NCBI GenBank assembly: GCA_001632435.1
Contig: KV423987.1
Location: forward strand, 1-64,000
DNA length: 64,000 nt
Source: Calocera cornea HHB12733
Lineage: Eukaryota > Basidiomycota > Dacrymycetes > Dacrymycetales > Dacrymycetaceae
Reading direction: 5' to 3'
Shown here: positions 1 to 10,884 of the stretch, one piece after another
How positions within the stretch are numbered: position 1 is the first letter of the stretch
Layout: each line of letters opens with the position of its first letter
Notes under the pieces: generated by a model
What the model saw: the letters and a program-made list of their open reading frames with translations, nothing else
What the model was told of the DNA's origin: nothing
Database searches by the model: none
Translations under genes and position numbers: made by a program

Positions 1-34
1 GACGATACTCTGAAGCTTTACGCACAACATCACA

Positions 35-1617
35 ATGTCAATATGTGACGTGCCGGTCGCAGCGGCACGCATGACGTGGGATAGCCCCTCTCCAAGGCAG
101 CCTACCTCACCTCCAAGGAAGTTCATACGGGCTCAGCCCGACGACGAGATCCACGAGTTGACGGGAGGATCGTCTCCACCCGGGACAGAGTCCACCATCG
201 GAACACAGTCTTCTACCAAAGCAGGAACCTCCGACACCGTTGTTGAGGACAATTCCAGTGGATTGCAGGACGACCAAGTGGGACGCGCCCCTTCCGACTC
301 TTGGAAAATCGACCACGATCAGTCGGAGCAAGGATACGTGGTCCCGACCCAGTATGGTTACGTCCCGTGCCAGTTGGGAACAGCCGAGGCTCTTGCGATG
401 GTCGTTATGGTCGGCGACTCCTTATGTGCGATACTTAGCTCGGACGGCGTTGCTGGATTGTATCGGTTCGACCGGGAGGCAGAGCAGTGGGCGGAGATGG
501 GCTTTTGTGCTGTTCCTGCGGCCGGATCCGTTCGCGAGACCTTCCCTGCCAGTGTAGTTTTGGAAGAGGAAGGGGCTACAGTCATCCTTCCCTTCTCACT
601 GGATTCGCCTTCCTCCGAGCCGACTCTCGCCGTCGTTCACGTCGTTCAGAGAGGAGCAACCGTTCAATTCGACTTTATATGCGCCCCCGCTGAGATTCTT
701 CTGACTTCGGATGGCCAATGGGAGGTTTATCAGGCAGACCAAGGTTCTCTTCTGCTCGCCCGGCGGGTCTCGGACAAGAAGTGTCTCTATTTGCACGGTC
801 GTGGTCAGGTGCGTGTCGCGGTGTATCCCTCACATGATGAGTGACTGACGTGGGAATCTGGCAGACGCACATTGGCCGATCAGCTGTGGCCCTCATACAT
901 GGCTCACTATGGGTCGTCAACTATGACCTTGCTACGATAGAACGGTACCCGAGACTGGAGGAATACGCGCGAACTGAAAGCTCAGAACAACTGGCGCCGA
1001 TGTGTCGCGCCGACATGTCAGACGGCATCACCGACGCTCGTTTCGAGACCTCTGTCGATCGCCAGTTGTTGGTTCTCCGGTATGAATCCTGGGTCACGGT
1101 GTACAATATCGAAAACGTGTCGCACGGCTCGCAAATCCCACTGACGCCAGTATGGACATTCGATTTCCTCCAACATACCGAGGAGTCGGAGGCTCATTAT
1201 GTCTCCGACTTCACATTTGTGCTTTCTGCCGAGCAAATGTTCTATGTGGATCATTCACGCAACCCTCAAGGTCCATCTCGACTAATGGCGACTCGGCTGG
1301 ACCTGACCTCGTTCACCTCCAACTCTAAACCCATCTATGCATCGGGCAACGAAGCATGGATTGTGGCAGAAGGGGGGGAAAAGAACCTATTGCAACATAT
1401 CGACTATCTGCGCTACGACCAGGGCAGCCAAGCACTTGTTCTGGCCCGCCGGAATTCCTGCTTGTGGGTCACAATGCCGCTTGGTCCTCGTGCCCGCGAC
1501 TGGCAGCCAGTAGAGCTGGATGTGGGCGGCGATACTATCCGTTCCCTTGTCCTTGGGGTCATGAAGAATAACGTGAACTGGGTGAGGCACTTGCTTGTTA
1601 TAGACAACCATATCTGA
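35..1617 (+). CDS. Orphan beta-rich protein, possibly propeller-like (508 aa)
   Basis: Two exons, 35-808 and 865-1617. The 56-nt intron has a GTGCGT donor, a CTGAC branch and a GGCAG acceptor, and it falls in phase 0, so the frame closes over 508 residues. The first ~100 residues are low-complexity, rich in Pro, Ser and Thr. The rest alternates short hydrophobic strands and turns, for example GSLWVVNYDLATIERY and WVTVYNIENV, which looks like a beta-propeller or other all-beta fold. I recognise no named family. The gene at 15119-12684 has the same layout (disordered N-terminus, then strands of the form xxVxVYSL) and may be a distant paralogue. The ATG at 35 is close to the window edge, so an upstream exon cannot be excluded. 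Confidence 0.6.
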
Positions 1618-1647
1618 TGCCAATTAAAACAGAAAAGGGAATGGGCC

Positions 1648-2247
1648 ATGAAAACTCGGCGAGTCCTCGCTTCAGTCCATGCGGAAGAGCAGATGTATCC
1701 GACGCTAGAGTCACCCGACCCACTGCCTGTAGGGCTAATCACGGGAGAAGCTCTCAGACCTTACTGGACCGATTGGGTGGCTCAGCCGTGGGGGGACTGC
1801 TGGGTTTTGCAGTATGGTGCTCGCGTGACGGTCACCCTCCATCTCCTGGCTATCTACATCACTTCATACATGAATTTCTCCGTGATCCGAGCGGACTTCC
1901 CTGGCTGCCCACGCTATTTCCGCCTCGACCGTTATCACGAGGAAGACAACTTGGAGAACAGTCTCGCGCTTCGCTTCTGGGATCAGCCGACATGGCAGGC
2001 GTGTCTGGACGAGTCTGCTCCAGGCAGCATCGATGGTTCGATCCGGACTTTGGACATCGACGCACTATGTACGGAGGCAGCTGCGGAGATGGAGAGGCAG
2101 AACATTGCGGTGCGGCTGAATATGGGGCGAGACGATTCAGTACCATGTGCGGAGCTGTTGGCTGCATGGCTTCGCCTGGGCTTCATCCCGCCTGCAGATG
2201 TCAGCAGCGGTGGAGCGGGAGGCGAGCAGGAGGAGCTTCTTAGTTAG
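1648..2247 (+). CDS. Hypothetical protein (199 aa)
   Basis: Single open frame from an ATG 31 bases after the stop of the preceding gene, on the same strand. The protein has Trp-rich segments near residues 40-55, a hydrophobic stretch near residues 60-80, and an acidic-to-amphipathic C-terminal half ending in a Gly/Glu tail. I do not recognise a family. The tight spacing means it could be transcribed with, or be a 3' part of, the upstream gene, but no splice pair joins the two frames convincingly. A different frame is also open here over a similar length (1617-2243), which lowers confidence in the exact reading. Confidence 0.45.
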   Translation: MKTRRVLASVHAEEQMYPTLESPDPLPVGLITGEALRPYWTDWVAQPWGDCWVLQYGARVTVTLHLLAIYITSYMNFSVIRADFPGCPRYFRLDRYHEEDNLENSLALRFWDQPTWQACLDESAPGSIDGSIRTLDIDALCTEAAAEMERQNIAVRLNMGRDDSVPCAELLAAWLRLGFIPPADVSSGGAGGEQEELLS

Positions 2248-2344
2248 GCCACTTCAAGAAGATGGTACAGTCAGCTTCTGATATGCATTCATCATCATGT
2301 ACATCGTTCCTTAGATGCAACTGCTTAGTTATCCAGACGTCTAT

Positions 2345-2953
2345 TCATGCGGTCCCTCCCCGGCGCCCAGCACCTCCCCGGCTTCCTCCCCTGCCTCCAG
2401 GCCTCCCACGTCCTCCTCCTGCCCCACCGCCAGCACCCCCACGACCTCCTTCCCCACCTCCAGCACCCCCGCGACCTCCTCCCCCTCCTCCAGCACCCCC
2501 GCGACCTCCTCCCCTGCCTCCAGCCCGCGGTGGCCGGCCTGAAGTGATCTGATGCACGTAAGTCCCTCCCCCAACACTCGCCCCGGCGGCGCGACCCGGC
2601 CGCGACAAGCTGCCTCTTGGAGGCATGGGTATAGGCGCTGCTAGCAAAGTCGCTCTCTCTTCTGCGGACCAAGGCTTGATATCATTCAACACGTAGCCCC
2701 CGCTGCGGTCCGGCTCCCAGGCTCTGAATGTAATGGATACATTGTGCCGGGCAAGCGCGTCCTTGACAAAGGACAGCAAGAGGAGGCAGCGATAACATAG
2801 CGGTATGAAGTTGTTCGGTCGGTTCGTTCGATCGAGAAACGTCCCCGTGTTGAATAATTCCTCGAATTCGCCATCGGACCTCGTCGTTGCCGGCAGTGAC
2901 TCGATGAAATTGACCAGACCAACATTATCGATGCAATTCATCGTGATTGCCAT
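2345..2953 (-). CDS. RGG/RG-repeat protein (202 aa)
   Basis: Intronless frame on the minus strand. Residues 1-110 are a mixed, probably folded segment without a family I recognise. From about residue 140 to the end the protein is almost only Gly, Arg and Ala in [10 protein letters not shown] and GRPGG units, which is an RGG-box tail of the type found in RNA-binding and phase-separating proteins. The plus strand of the same DNA is a CCNCCN repeat (about 2360-2530). The start is 93 bases downstream of the end of the orphan gene at 4008-3047, on the same strand. RNA binding is inferred from the tail only. The tail length may vary by repeat slippage. Confidence 0.5.
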   Translation of the reverse strand: MAITMNCIDNVGLVNFIESLPATTRSDGEFEELFNTGTFLDRTNRPNNFIPLCYRCLLLLSFVKDALARHNVSITFRAWEPDRSGGYVLNDIKPWSAEERATLLAAPIPMPPRGSLSRPGRAAGASVGGGTYVHQITSGRPPRAGGRGGGRGGAGGGGGGRGGAGGGEGGRGGAGGGAGGGRGRPGGRGGSRGGAGRRGGTA

Positions 2954-3046
2954 CCCAGTGAGTTTTTCGGCTGAAGTCGCTGATACGCACAGCTTCAGGA
3001 GTCTAGGGCGTCTCCTTTAGTATCGTACATGCATTACAGATAGCAC

Positions 3047-4008
3047 CTACAGCATAAAAAGGAGAAGCTCAGCACACATGCATATGTCGGTACCGCCTTT
3101 TGGCACGATCACGTCGATACAGCGATGTGTGTTGCACGCTGCTTCAACACATCGCTTGTATTGGTTGAACGACACGCTGCCAAGCACGTTCTCGAGGTAG
3201 GATTCCCGACGTTGCCGATGTAGTGACTTCGCTCGCGTGATATAAGCAGGGATGAAGGGAGAAGGCGGCTGAGTCAGGGGAGTTGGCTGGGGAATGCCCA
3301 GCTGCGTTGTGGAGCTTGCCGATCCTGGAGTCGGCGATGAACGGTATGGGGTAGTGCTCAATGTGGGGGGGATCGTGATACCAGCGGGGACGAAGTCGAC
3401 AGTCGCAAGATTCGAGAATAAAGGTACGAAGGAGACCCGCCCATAGCCGTAATCAGGGAACAACAGCCGGTGCCACTTCAGACCAATAGTCGCGATGATG
3501 CGCGCTTGTGCGTTGTTTTGGGGCGGGTACGCGTTTGATAGAATGACATCTCGGAGGAGGGTGAGTATGCGTGTGTTTGAATGCGTTTGACTCACCAATG
3601 GCCGACATGGAATCGCAGATAGGTAGCTCCCAAGTGAGAATCGTCGAGACCACCAAGTCGGAGGGGTGCGTGAAGACGGCCTTCCCGGCCCTCTGAGATC
3701 TGCTGCGGTAAGGACCGGAGTGGGTGATGGCAGAGGTACTGGAGTTGACAATGCGCCAGAGAAGATCAGTATACGATCATCGGAATCCTGACAAAGCATA
3801 CTACCTGGCGAGTGGTTGGACATGGGTCTCCCACAGCTGGTGTATGTACGGCTTGATGTCATCGTGACGCGTCGCGATGCCTTCAATAGCATCGCGTATT
3901 GACTGTTAATCAAGCATAGGTTAGTCATCGGCTATGCCAGGTGCATCAATCACTGACTGCGGCATCCGGCTTGAAGAAAAGTGCCTGCAACGACTCGGAC
4001 GCAGACAT
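3047..4008 (-). CDS. Orphan protein (251 aa, four exons)
   Basis: Exons on the minus strand are 4008-3958, 3902-3805, 3699-3596 and 3549-3047. Donors are GTCAGT, GTAGTA, GTGAGT and all phases close on one stop. The 105-nt second intron is longer than the others and may hide a small extra exon. The N-terminal ~100 residues look helical (for example IRDAIEGIATRHDDIKPYI), followed by a segment containing SDLVVSTILTWELPICDSMS. A Pro/Thr/Ser-rich linker lies at about 140-190, and a basic, Cys-containing C-terminus ends in AELLLFML. I recognise no domain. Earlier ATGs upstream on other frames look like noise. Confidence 0.55.
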
Positions 4009-6190
4009 TGTGATGAGTCGTTCGTGAAGCCGTCGGATGGATCGCTCTCACCGCCGCAGGCACTCTGCCCATTGTATTTTCCCGTCTGGGGAGGACCCTG
4101 AGCGACACACGGCAGATCGAAATTCTGCTTCCGGTCTGTACGCATGACGTAGCGCCACTGAACGGTGATGGCCCAGGTGCTGAGGTGAAGAGGCAAAGCG
4201 CCTACAATTAATCTATGGCAGTTAACCTCAGCCAAATGGCGCAAAATGAGGCTACATACAAAGGAGAACAATTGTAGCGGAAAGTTGGTTTCTCTCGTCA
4301 GCGGCGCGAAGATTGCGCCGCAGTCCATGCGGCGTAATTGGCGGACAGAGGCGTAACATCTCCCTTATGAGATCCGCAGCAACCTCAATGCTCGATGTCG
4401 ATTGAACAGCAAAATCAGGGAAGTCGCTGTTGCCACCGAACGGTGGCAGCATGGCAACACGACATGATCATGTAGAGAAAAGGTAATGATGGAACTTGGA
4501 CAGGGATTGTAAAGAGTGTGTCAAAGTGGCCGATCTTCAAGGAGGCTGGCGAGGCAAAGAGTGGCGTCATAGTGGCGCGCATGCAAGATGAAGTGCCCGT
4601 CGGCTTGGGACACATGAGAAAATCTTTAGCCATTTCTGGCGTCAAACGCTTGGACAGCCTGTTGCCGGCAAGGAGTGCTAACCATATGACTGGTGGACAT
4701 CGTAATCGATAAGAACATGGGGTCGAGGGCAACACAGAATGCGCTACACCTATACAAATATGTCGGGGAATTGAAACATTAATTCAATCATTTGGTTCCA
4801 TGTGCCCATGTCTGCGCCAAATCGTCAATACATCGCTGACGGCGACCGGCCGCCGCGGGTGATGTCGGGTCCAGCTAGCTTCAGAAGCGAGTCGACGCTG
4901 CAAAACGCGTTGACTCATGTTAGTCGTGCATTACAGAACAAAACTCGAGGTATATAGTGTTGCCTCACGGTGGGGACTGTGACTGAGCGAGAGAAAAATC
5001 ACGGGAATAGAGATAGCGAATCGCACAAACGTTCCTGCAGATCCGCCTTGGAATGCTGCGAAAATAGGACTGCGGAAGCCTTGGCTTGATGGCGCGTGAG
5101 AGGACTAACACCAATACATTGGAATTTGGGCTGTAATGGGAGTGTGATTCGCGGAAAGAGAGAGACCTGATAGGACCGTCCAATGGTACACCGCAAACCT
5201 TCTAACAGTCGCTCCTGTGCTCTTGTTGCAGGTAAAGTAAGGCCTCTGTTAGACGTGAAAACGATGAGAGCACGTTCGACCTTTTTGGGTTGATCAGATT
5301 ACCATGGTACAGCCTTCGGAGATGTGACAAGGACAGAGGCGGCATGACCCGGCCTTCTTTGCGCCCGATGGAGCATTTCCGCCGAGTTGTGAGTCGAATG
5401 ATGAAAGGAAAGGACTTCTAGACCATCAGGGGGTTGAAACCGTGGAGTTGATGAGAGATACATCGGTCACAATCGACCAGCATACACAAGAGGCGGAGGG
5501 CGGAACGAGAATGTCATTCTGGGAGCTTCATCGATAATGCATAGCCGGACGAGTTGGGACTGCTATGGCGGTGACCATGGAAGCGATCCACGCGTAAGCA
5601 GACCAATGATCCGAAGGCGTGCTTCTTAGCGAGAAAGAATACCTCGAGGGCAGTCCGCCTACAGCTGTGTTGAACGGGCGCCTGAGCACCGACGCTCACT
5701 CGGGCGCTTACGCCCTAGTCGCAGGAAGGTGTATCATAAAGACTGCGCGAGACTCATGTATTAGATCAAATAGACACCGATAGCAGTGACAAATGATCCA
5801 CAGACAGATGTGACATGGTCGACACGAGTAAGGGTGCCGGCAGGCATTTGCTAACGAGCAAACCAGAGATGCTTCCAAATGCCTCCGCCCCAATTTTTCT
5901 TTCGATCATGAACGCGATGGAACGGCGTCTGAAGCGCCAAAGAGCGTGGTGAGTAATAAAGGGGCAGAGTACATGACAAGCACGCTGGATGTGTTTCCCT
6001 AAGGCAACCACGAATTGTGGACGAAACAAAGCTTCTCCCTGCAGCGATTTGTAACAACTTCTGATTGATGACAAGGTATAAGAAAGGAACGAACAGCCGC
6101 TAAAACGACAAGGATGTCTGCATGGAGCCGCGGTCATAGGAGAAACGACAGTGAAGGAGCGTATCCAGGAGTATATGAGCGTCGTTTCGA
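4009..6190. other. 2.2 kb without a supported gene
   Basis: Only short, overlapping frames in several registers occur here, none with splice sites that join them into a plausible protein. I see no inverted terminal repeats or tandem arrays. It probably holds the promoter of the orphan gene that starts at 4008. Confidence 0.4.
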
Positions 6191-6748
6191 TTATCGAGGA
6201 GGCAAGGGGGGATACTGGGGGAAGCCGTATCCAGGTGCAGCAGGCATCGCCGACGGCCTCTGGCCCGGATACAGCGGAAGACATTGCCGTTGTCCGTACC
6301 TAGGTGCAGCAGGCGGGTACGAAGGAGGTATCGGGGACGGGCGATACATGGGTTTATAGATGTTTGGCATCGGCGACTGGCCTGGGCTCGGTCTGTGGGC
6401 AGGGTAGGCACCGACTGGACGGGGTGGAGGGTGGGGTACCGGATGTTGGGAAGGCCGATACGGGTGAGGGTACGGCTGAGCACCCGGGATACCGCGCCCG
6501 GGAGTCGTGGGCTTGCTCCACCAGTCGCTGGGTTGCTTGGGGGGGCCGGGGGTCAATGGGTATGTCGGATGCGGCATCGTGTGGTAAGGGCCGGACCTGT
6601 TCCCGGCTGTTTGGGCGCCGACGGTATGGACAGCCATGATTGCGGCGAGTGCTCGAGGATAGAAAGTGGGGTGGATCGGAGGGGCAAGCGGGAAGCGGGA
6701 AGTGCGTTGATGATAGGGTGCCGTACCACGATAGGATGGGATAGGCAA
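6191..6748 (-). CDS. Pro/Tyr/Gly-rich protein, possible fragment
   Basis: An open frame on the minus strand encodes a chain dominated by Pro, Tyr, Gly and His with repeats such as APGYGFPQYPPLPPR and HPTYPLTPGPP. The frame is blocked upstream by a stop near 6785. The first in-frame ATG is near 6654, so the true 5' end is either there or in an unseen upstream exon. Two other frames are also open because of the Pro-rich composition. The gene at 36822-36100 encodes a protein of similar composition with PGYG and QYPHGP units, so both may belong to one lineage-specific family of disordered proteins. Confidence 0.3.
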   Translation of the reverse strand: MPIPSYRGTAPYHQRTSRFPLAPPIHPTFYPRALAAIMAVHTVGAQTAGNRSGPYHTMPHPTYPLTPGPPKQPSDWWSKPTTPGRGIPGAQPYPHPYRPSQHPVPHPPPRPVGAYPAHRPSPGQSPMPNIYKPMYRPSPIPPSYPPAAPRYGQRQCLPLYPGQRPSAMPAAPGYGFPQYPPLPPR

Positions 6749-6899
6749 GCCAGGCGGCTTGTAAGTCGTCCATGGCAGTCAAGGATTGCGGTGTCGTGTG
6801 AGCGCTGCCAGCGACGTCATGCTCCACATCAACGCCAACCCAGGAGCAGCCGATATCCCGAAAGCTCTGTCACCCAGTCATATCACGGAGATCACTGAT

Positions 6900-7700
6900 G
6901 GCGATCGTCATCGGCGGCATCCGACTGCGAGCCAGAATAAGAGGCGCTCTATTTTTCAGACAAGCTCAAGAGACACAACGATGGTGAGCATTGCCTCCGG
7001 GATAGCACGCGAAGTGTGAAGAACATTGACGCCGACGGCGGTGCATTATGTACAGCACGTGTCCGCCGAGAAGACAGGGATCTGGTATCCAAATGGAGAG
7101 ATGCTGGATCTGCACGGTCTTGAGTGGACAGCAGAAGTACGAAATGGCCGCGTGGTGGCAGAATGGGACTACTGACCACTATTATGCAAGCCTGCACCTC
7201 CCAAAGCAACCTTGCCACCTTCTTCCTTTCAAATGCGGGACCATCCAGTCCCGGGTCCCGGGCGGAGGCCCGCCATGCACATCAGCCGCTGGGAGCCGTC
7301 CGTATGATGCGCGTTCAGTGGGTGGAGACACGACATGCCCACCAAGTCCTGGATGCATCTGGTAAAGGAGCTGCTGCTACTTCGTGATGGACTTGAGCGG
7401 ATAATCGAGAGACTGCTGCTCGCCATACTCATCAATGTTGGAGAGTAGAGCGGAACGAGCGTGCGATGATGATCAGGCGGACCGAATCAGGGAGAGCATG
7501 CATATCATCTGTGAAAACTGACGCCACCCCAAAGCACGTTACTCCCTTGTAGAAGCGCGTCAGGGTTCCAGTGGCTATGCCACTCCGCATAGCTGGTAAG
7601 GATGCTATCGGAGCACGCGGTCTGCTATGGGTGCTATGAGCCGTCCCCTTTGGGCCACCTGTAAACATTCAAGGTGAACTGACTCTTTGGAAGATGTCAC
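6900..7700. other. No supported gene
   Basis: Small frames only. One plus frame (7048-7365) has no intron support or recognisable sequence. This stretch leads into the 10-bp phased repeat array at 7711. Confidence 0.35.
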
Positions 7701-7710
7701 TGTGAACTAG

Positions 7711-7770
7711 CTTATACTGTATTATACAGTATTGTACGGAATTATACCGCATTATACAATAATATACCGG
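7711..7770 (+). repeat. 10-bp phased ATTATACNGC array, copy 1
   Basis: Six consecutive 10-base units: CTTATACTGT, ATTATACAGT, ATTGTACGGA, ATTATACCGC, ATTATACAAT, AATATACCGG. They share the core TTATAC and keep exact 10-base register. The same unit forms arrays at 18941-19012 (inverted) and 34836-34955 (same orientation). Ten-base phasing of A/T steps matches one helical turn and would favour curved DNA or cooperative protein binding. Subterminal repeats of a DNA transposon are the most likely explanation. Confidence 0.75.
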
Positions 7771-8463
7771 TATATTTGGAGTGAGCTGGTCTATCGCTGG
7801 CGTGCCGCGCGCGCTGCCTGGTGGCGACTGCCAGGGACTCACCGTGACCGGCGATGGCACTCTAGTAGAGTACTGGTGGGCAGTCCCTGACTTGGGCTCG
7901 CGTCGAGGGCTCGCATCGAGAGCAATCGCACGCGTGTACCGTTGGCTCGGGACGATCACGAGCCCTCATACACGCTCATCCCGATTCCACTTTGCACTGG
8001 TCATCTTTAACTTTCCGCATGTTAAGCAATGTCACGCTTCACTGGAAGCAATATTTACAAGGTACGATCTTGCAATTGAGACTTCCTAGCTGGTTCTCAT
8101 CGAAGTGTGTCATAGCCGCTTGCAATGATGCTCAACGGAGACGACGACGACAAGGACGAGGACGACCCGTCGCTTACATGTGCGCACAGTCTTTATACTT
8201 CTTCTTCGAGTTGTCCTGATCTTCAGTAACAGATACACCTTCGACTAGAGTATCTTTGCGCCTCTTGCAGCAAATTGATCCAGGCCTGGAATCGATTCCA
8301 AATTTTCGGGCGCCCGGCCAACATCCAAGGTGCGCCTCGCATTGCCCTCTGTGATTCTCTATGAGGTGCTGATCGTTTTCTAGTACGACTACCAGTGGAT
8401 ATCCGCGTCCTCCTCCTGCTGTGCGTCGTTTGCTTGCTTTGCTCGTTGGATTTAGAATTGTTA

Positions 8464-10391
8464 ATGGACATCCAGGGACCATCGGGCACTCACCCACCCA
8501 CTGCGTACACAAACAACCTAGGAGGACTGTTTCAGCCGTCAACGCCAAGACGCCCACCACTGAAAGGCCCGCTCAGACTACACGGAAGCCTTGACTCGCC
8601 TGACTCGCCGCAAAACAACCATGATAACACACGCCGTTCTCCGACAGGATCGCAGCTCTTCCTGCGCACCCCGCAGGACGACAGGGAGACTCCTGGGAGC
8701 GACAGCGGATGGAATGGGCAAAGCGCGGAGGAATTCAACGGACATCCAGATGCTAATACACCCGGTACGTGCTATTGAGCTTGAAGGCGGTTTCGCTCCA
8801 TGTACTCACTTGTATGCACTCTTGCAGAACCACCGACCGCATTAGAAACAGTGAGCTTCGAATCCCAGCCTGAACGTATATGCACCTTACTTATATATCT
8901 TCAGTTCTACAACAACTTACATATCGGAAACATCAAGATAGGAGAAGTGCCCCCTCGCAAACATGCCGGAGTTCGTGTACCACTTTCTGCCATGGCCATC
9001 ACTTAACTCTTGGCAGACCTGGGGACAGAGAAAGCGATCTCCATCGCCGACGGATTCGCACAGCTCAGTGAGTGCGACCACTCCCAGTCATTTTCTCCAT
9101 TGCCCGTGACTCTCTTGTGATATTCCTGTACTCATGATCGTTTCGGCAGCGATCGTCGAAGCGGCGTAAGAAGAAAAACATTGAGGTAAAGTATGGTCCC
9201 TGTCCTTGGTTCCAGGCTGATATATTGTAGGACGATTCTCAGTCGATATCTACAAGATCCTCGCCAGAACTACCTACCAATACGACCGTCCCGTCAAGTC
9301 CGTATTCTGACACGAGTGGTGACTACGACAGTGAACGTCCACATCTACGTCAACCTCGTAAATGGCCGGCCTACACCCTTAAAGCATACAGCTCCGCCTT
9401 TCAAGATCGCGCTGAAAGAGGCAAAGCCTACTGTCGACTGTTTATCTCGCAGCTCAGCCACCTGTCCTTCCCATCCAACGAAAGCAGAAGAGTCGTGGCG
9501 CGCAAAGCTGTGGCAGCAACAAACGAGGAAGCAGAACATGACGAACCGAAGCTGGATATGGTTATTTACCCTTACATTTTCTCTATGGTACGTCATGACT
9601 TTCCTTCCCTCTATATGTCTTTGAACCTGCCAATAGTTCGAAGACAATATGCGATGGCTTTATACCAAGGGTCGGGAGAAGACGATGCAACTCGTCCCTC
9701 AGCACTGGCCCGAGTTGAACAGCGATGACACTGAGCTGGTGAAGAACCTTGTTGACCTTCTCTTGTCGAAGGCCAATTTTCTGCAAGAAAAGATCGATCC
9801 AGCTGATGTAAGCTGGTAATTTACGCAGTCTTGGCCCTTCTTATTCAATCTTGCAGCGCGTGGGCCAACCTTGCGGATTCGGTCGCAATCCGATTCTGGT
9901 TTGGACCATCATTCTGCTGCACTGCACCCCCAGTGGCGGTTCCGGAGAAGCAGTGGAATTCCCTGACCTTTTCGACCCCGCCGCCCTTGGTGTATTATCT
10001 CATGCTGCAGTCCTAGTGAGTTCATCACTTCGTGTTATCGGCGTACGCGATTTACCGCCTTGAGGGCAGATTCATCACGCAATAGAGCACTTTGCGAGGG
10101 GCATCAAGGTGACATTCCCGATCAATCACAATATCGAACGAGCCCGACATGATCAGTACATGAAAATCTTCGAAATCTTCGAGAAGAAAGACGCGGTCAG
10201 CTACAATAAATTGATTCGTAGGGTCCGTCGTATGTGTCGGTATGTGCGATCACACGAACACGGCTTTGTCAATATGTTATTCACGGACGTAACTTAACAG
10301 CAATCCAACAACTGTTCAAGAGGCAATCATGGTGATGAATGGTCGCCGTGTTACTGCCACCGATGACCAAGAAGTGGATTTCGGCTCTTAG
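8464..10391 (+). CDS. DUF6532-like protein (474 aa, ten exons)
   Basis: Exons: 8464-8764, 8828-8850, 8905-8970, 9017-9067, 9150-9185, 9231-9587, 9637-9807, 9857-10015, 10070-10239, 10301-10391; phases close on one TAG. The first ~110 residues are disordered, then a short basic patch (RSSKRRKKKN) looks like a nuclear localisation signal. From about residue 195 onward the chain resembles the DUF6532 domain of Agaricomycete proteins: a helical block (YIFSMFEDNMRWLYTKG), NLVDLLLSKANFLQEKIDP, an ILVWTIILLH core, IHHAIEHFARG in the place of the family's 'IxxxLxxWxTG', and a closing helix YNKLIRRVRR. It is closer to the protein at 25146-23342 than to the one at 22670-19349. Function of the domain is unknown. 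Confidence 0.6.
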
Positions 10392-10884
10392 GGTTAGTGA
10401 ACGCTCCGCGCAGAGACGCTCACAGAGAGTGTATTGCTACAGTGCAGGTGTTGAGGGAGTATTATGGGATATGTACTGTAGTTTGCACTGTCCTTCTACC
10501 ATTAACTGTATCACACGTGTCTGATATGTCACGTTCAACTGTACCAATAGCATTATCATTTAACGTAACAGAGCTACAATCTGCAGATGCACAGAGACTC
10601 GGAAGCTCCGCCTTCTTGGCTTGCCAGACCAAAACGGATCGCTCGTATTTGCGGAAGCAAGCAAGTGAGCGCTCGAGAAACTCATCCTCTCATCGCATTT
10701 CGTCTCCTCTCCACTGTATAACAGAGCATCGCCGCGGACTTCGGACGGTTGCATCGCGAACCTGTGTACCTTTTGCCATTTTCAAGTGGCAGTGCCTTTG
10801 GACTCACGCGTCATCCGTCCGCGCCCATCCCCGCATATTCAGTCGGCCCGTCAGTCACCATCGCTAAAAGGAGAGCACACACAC

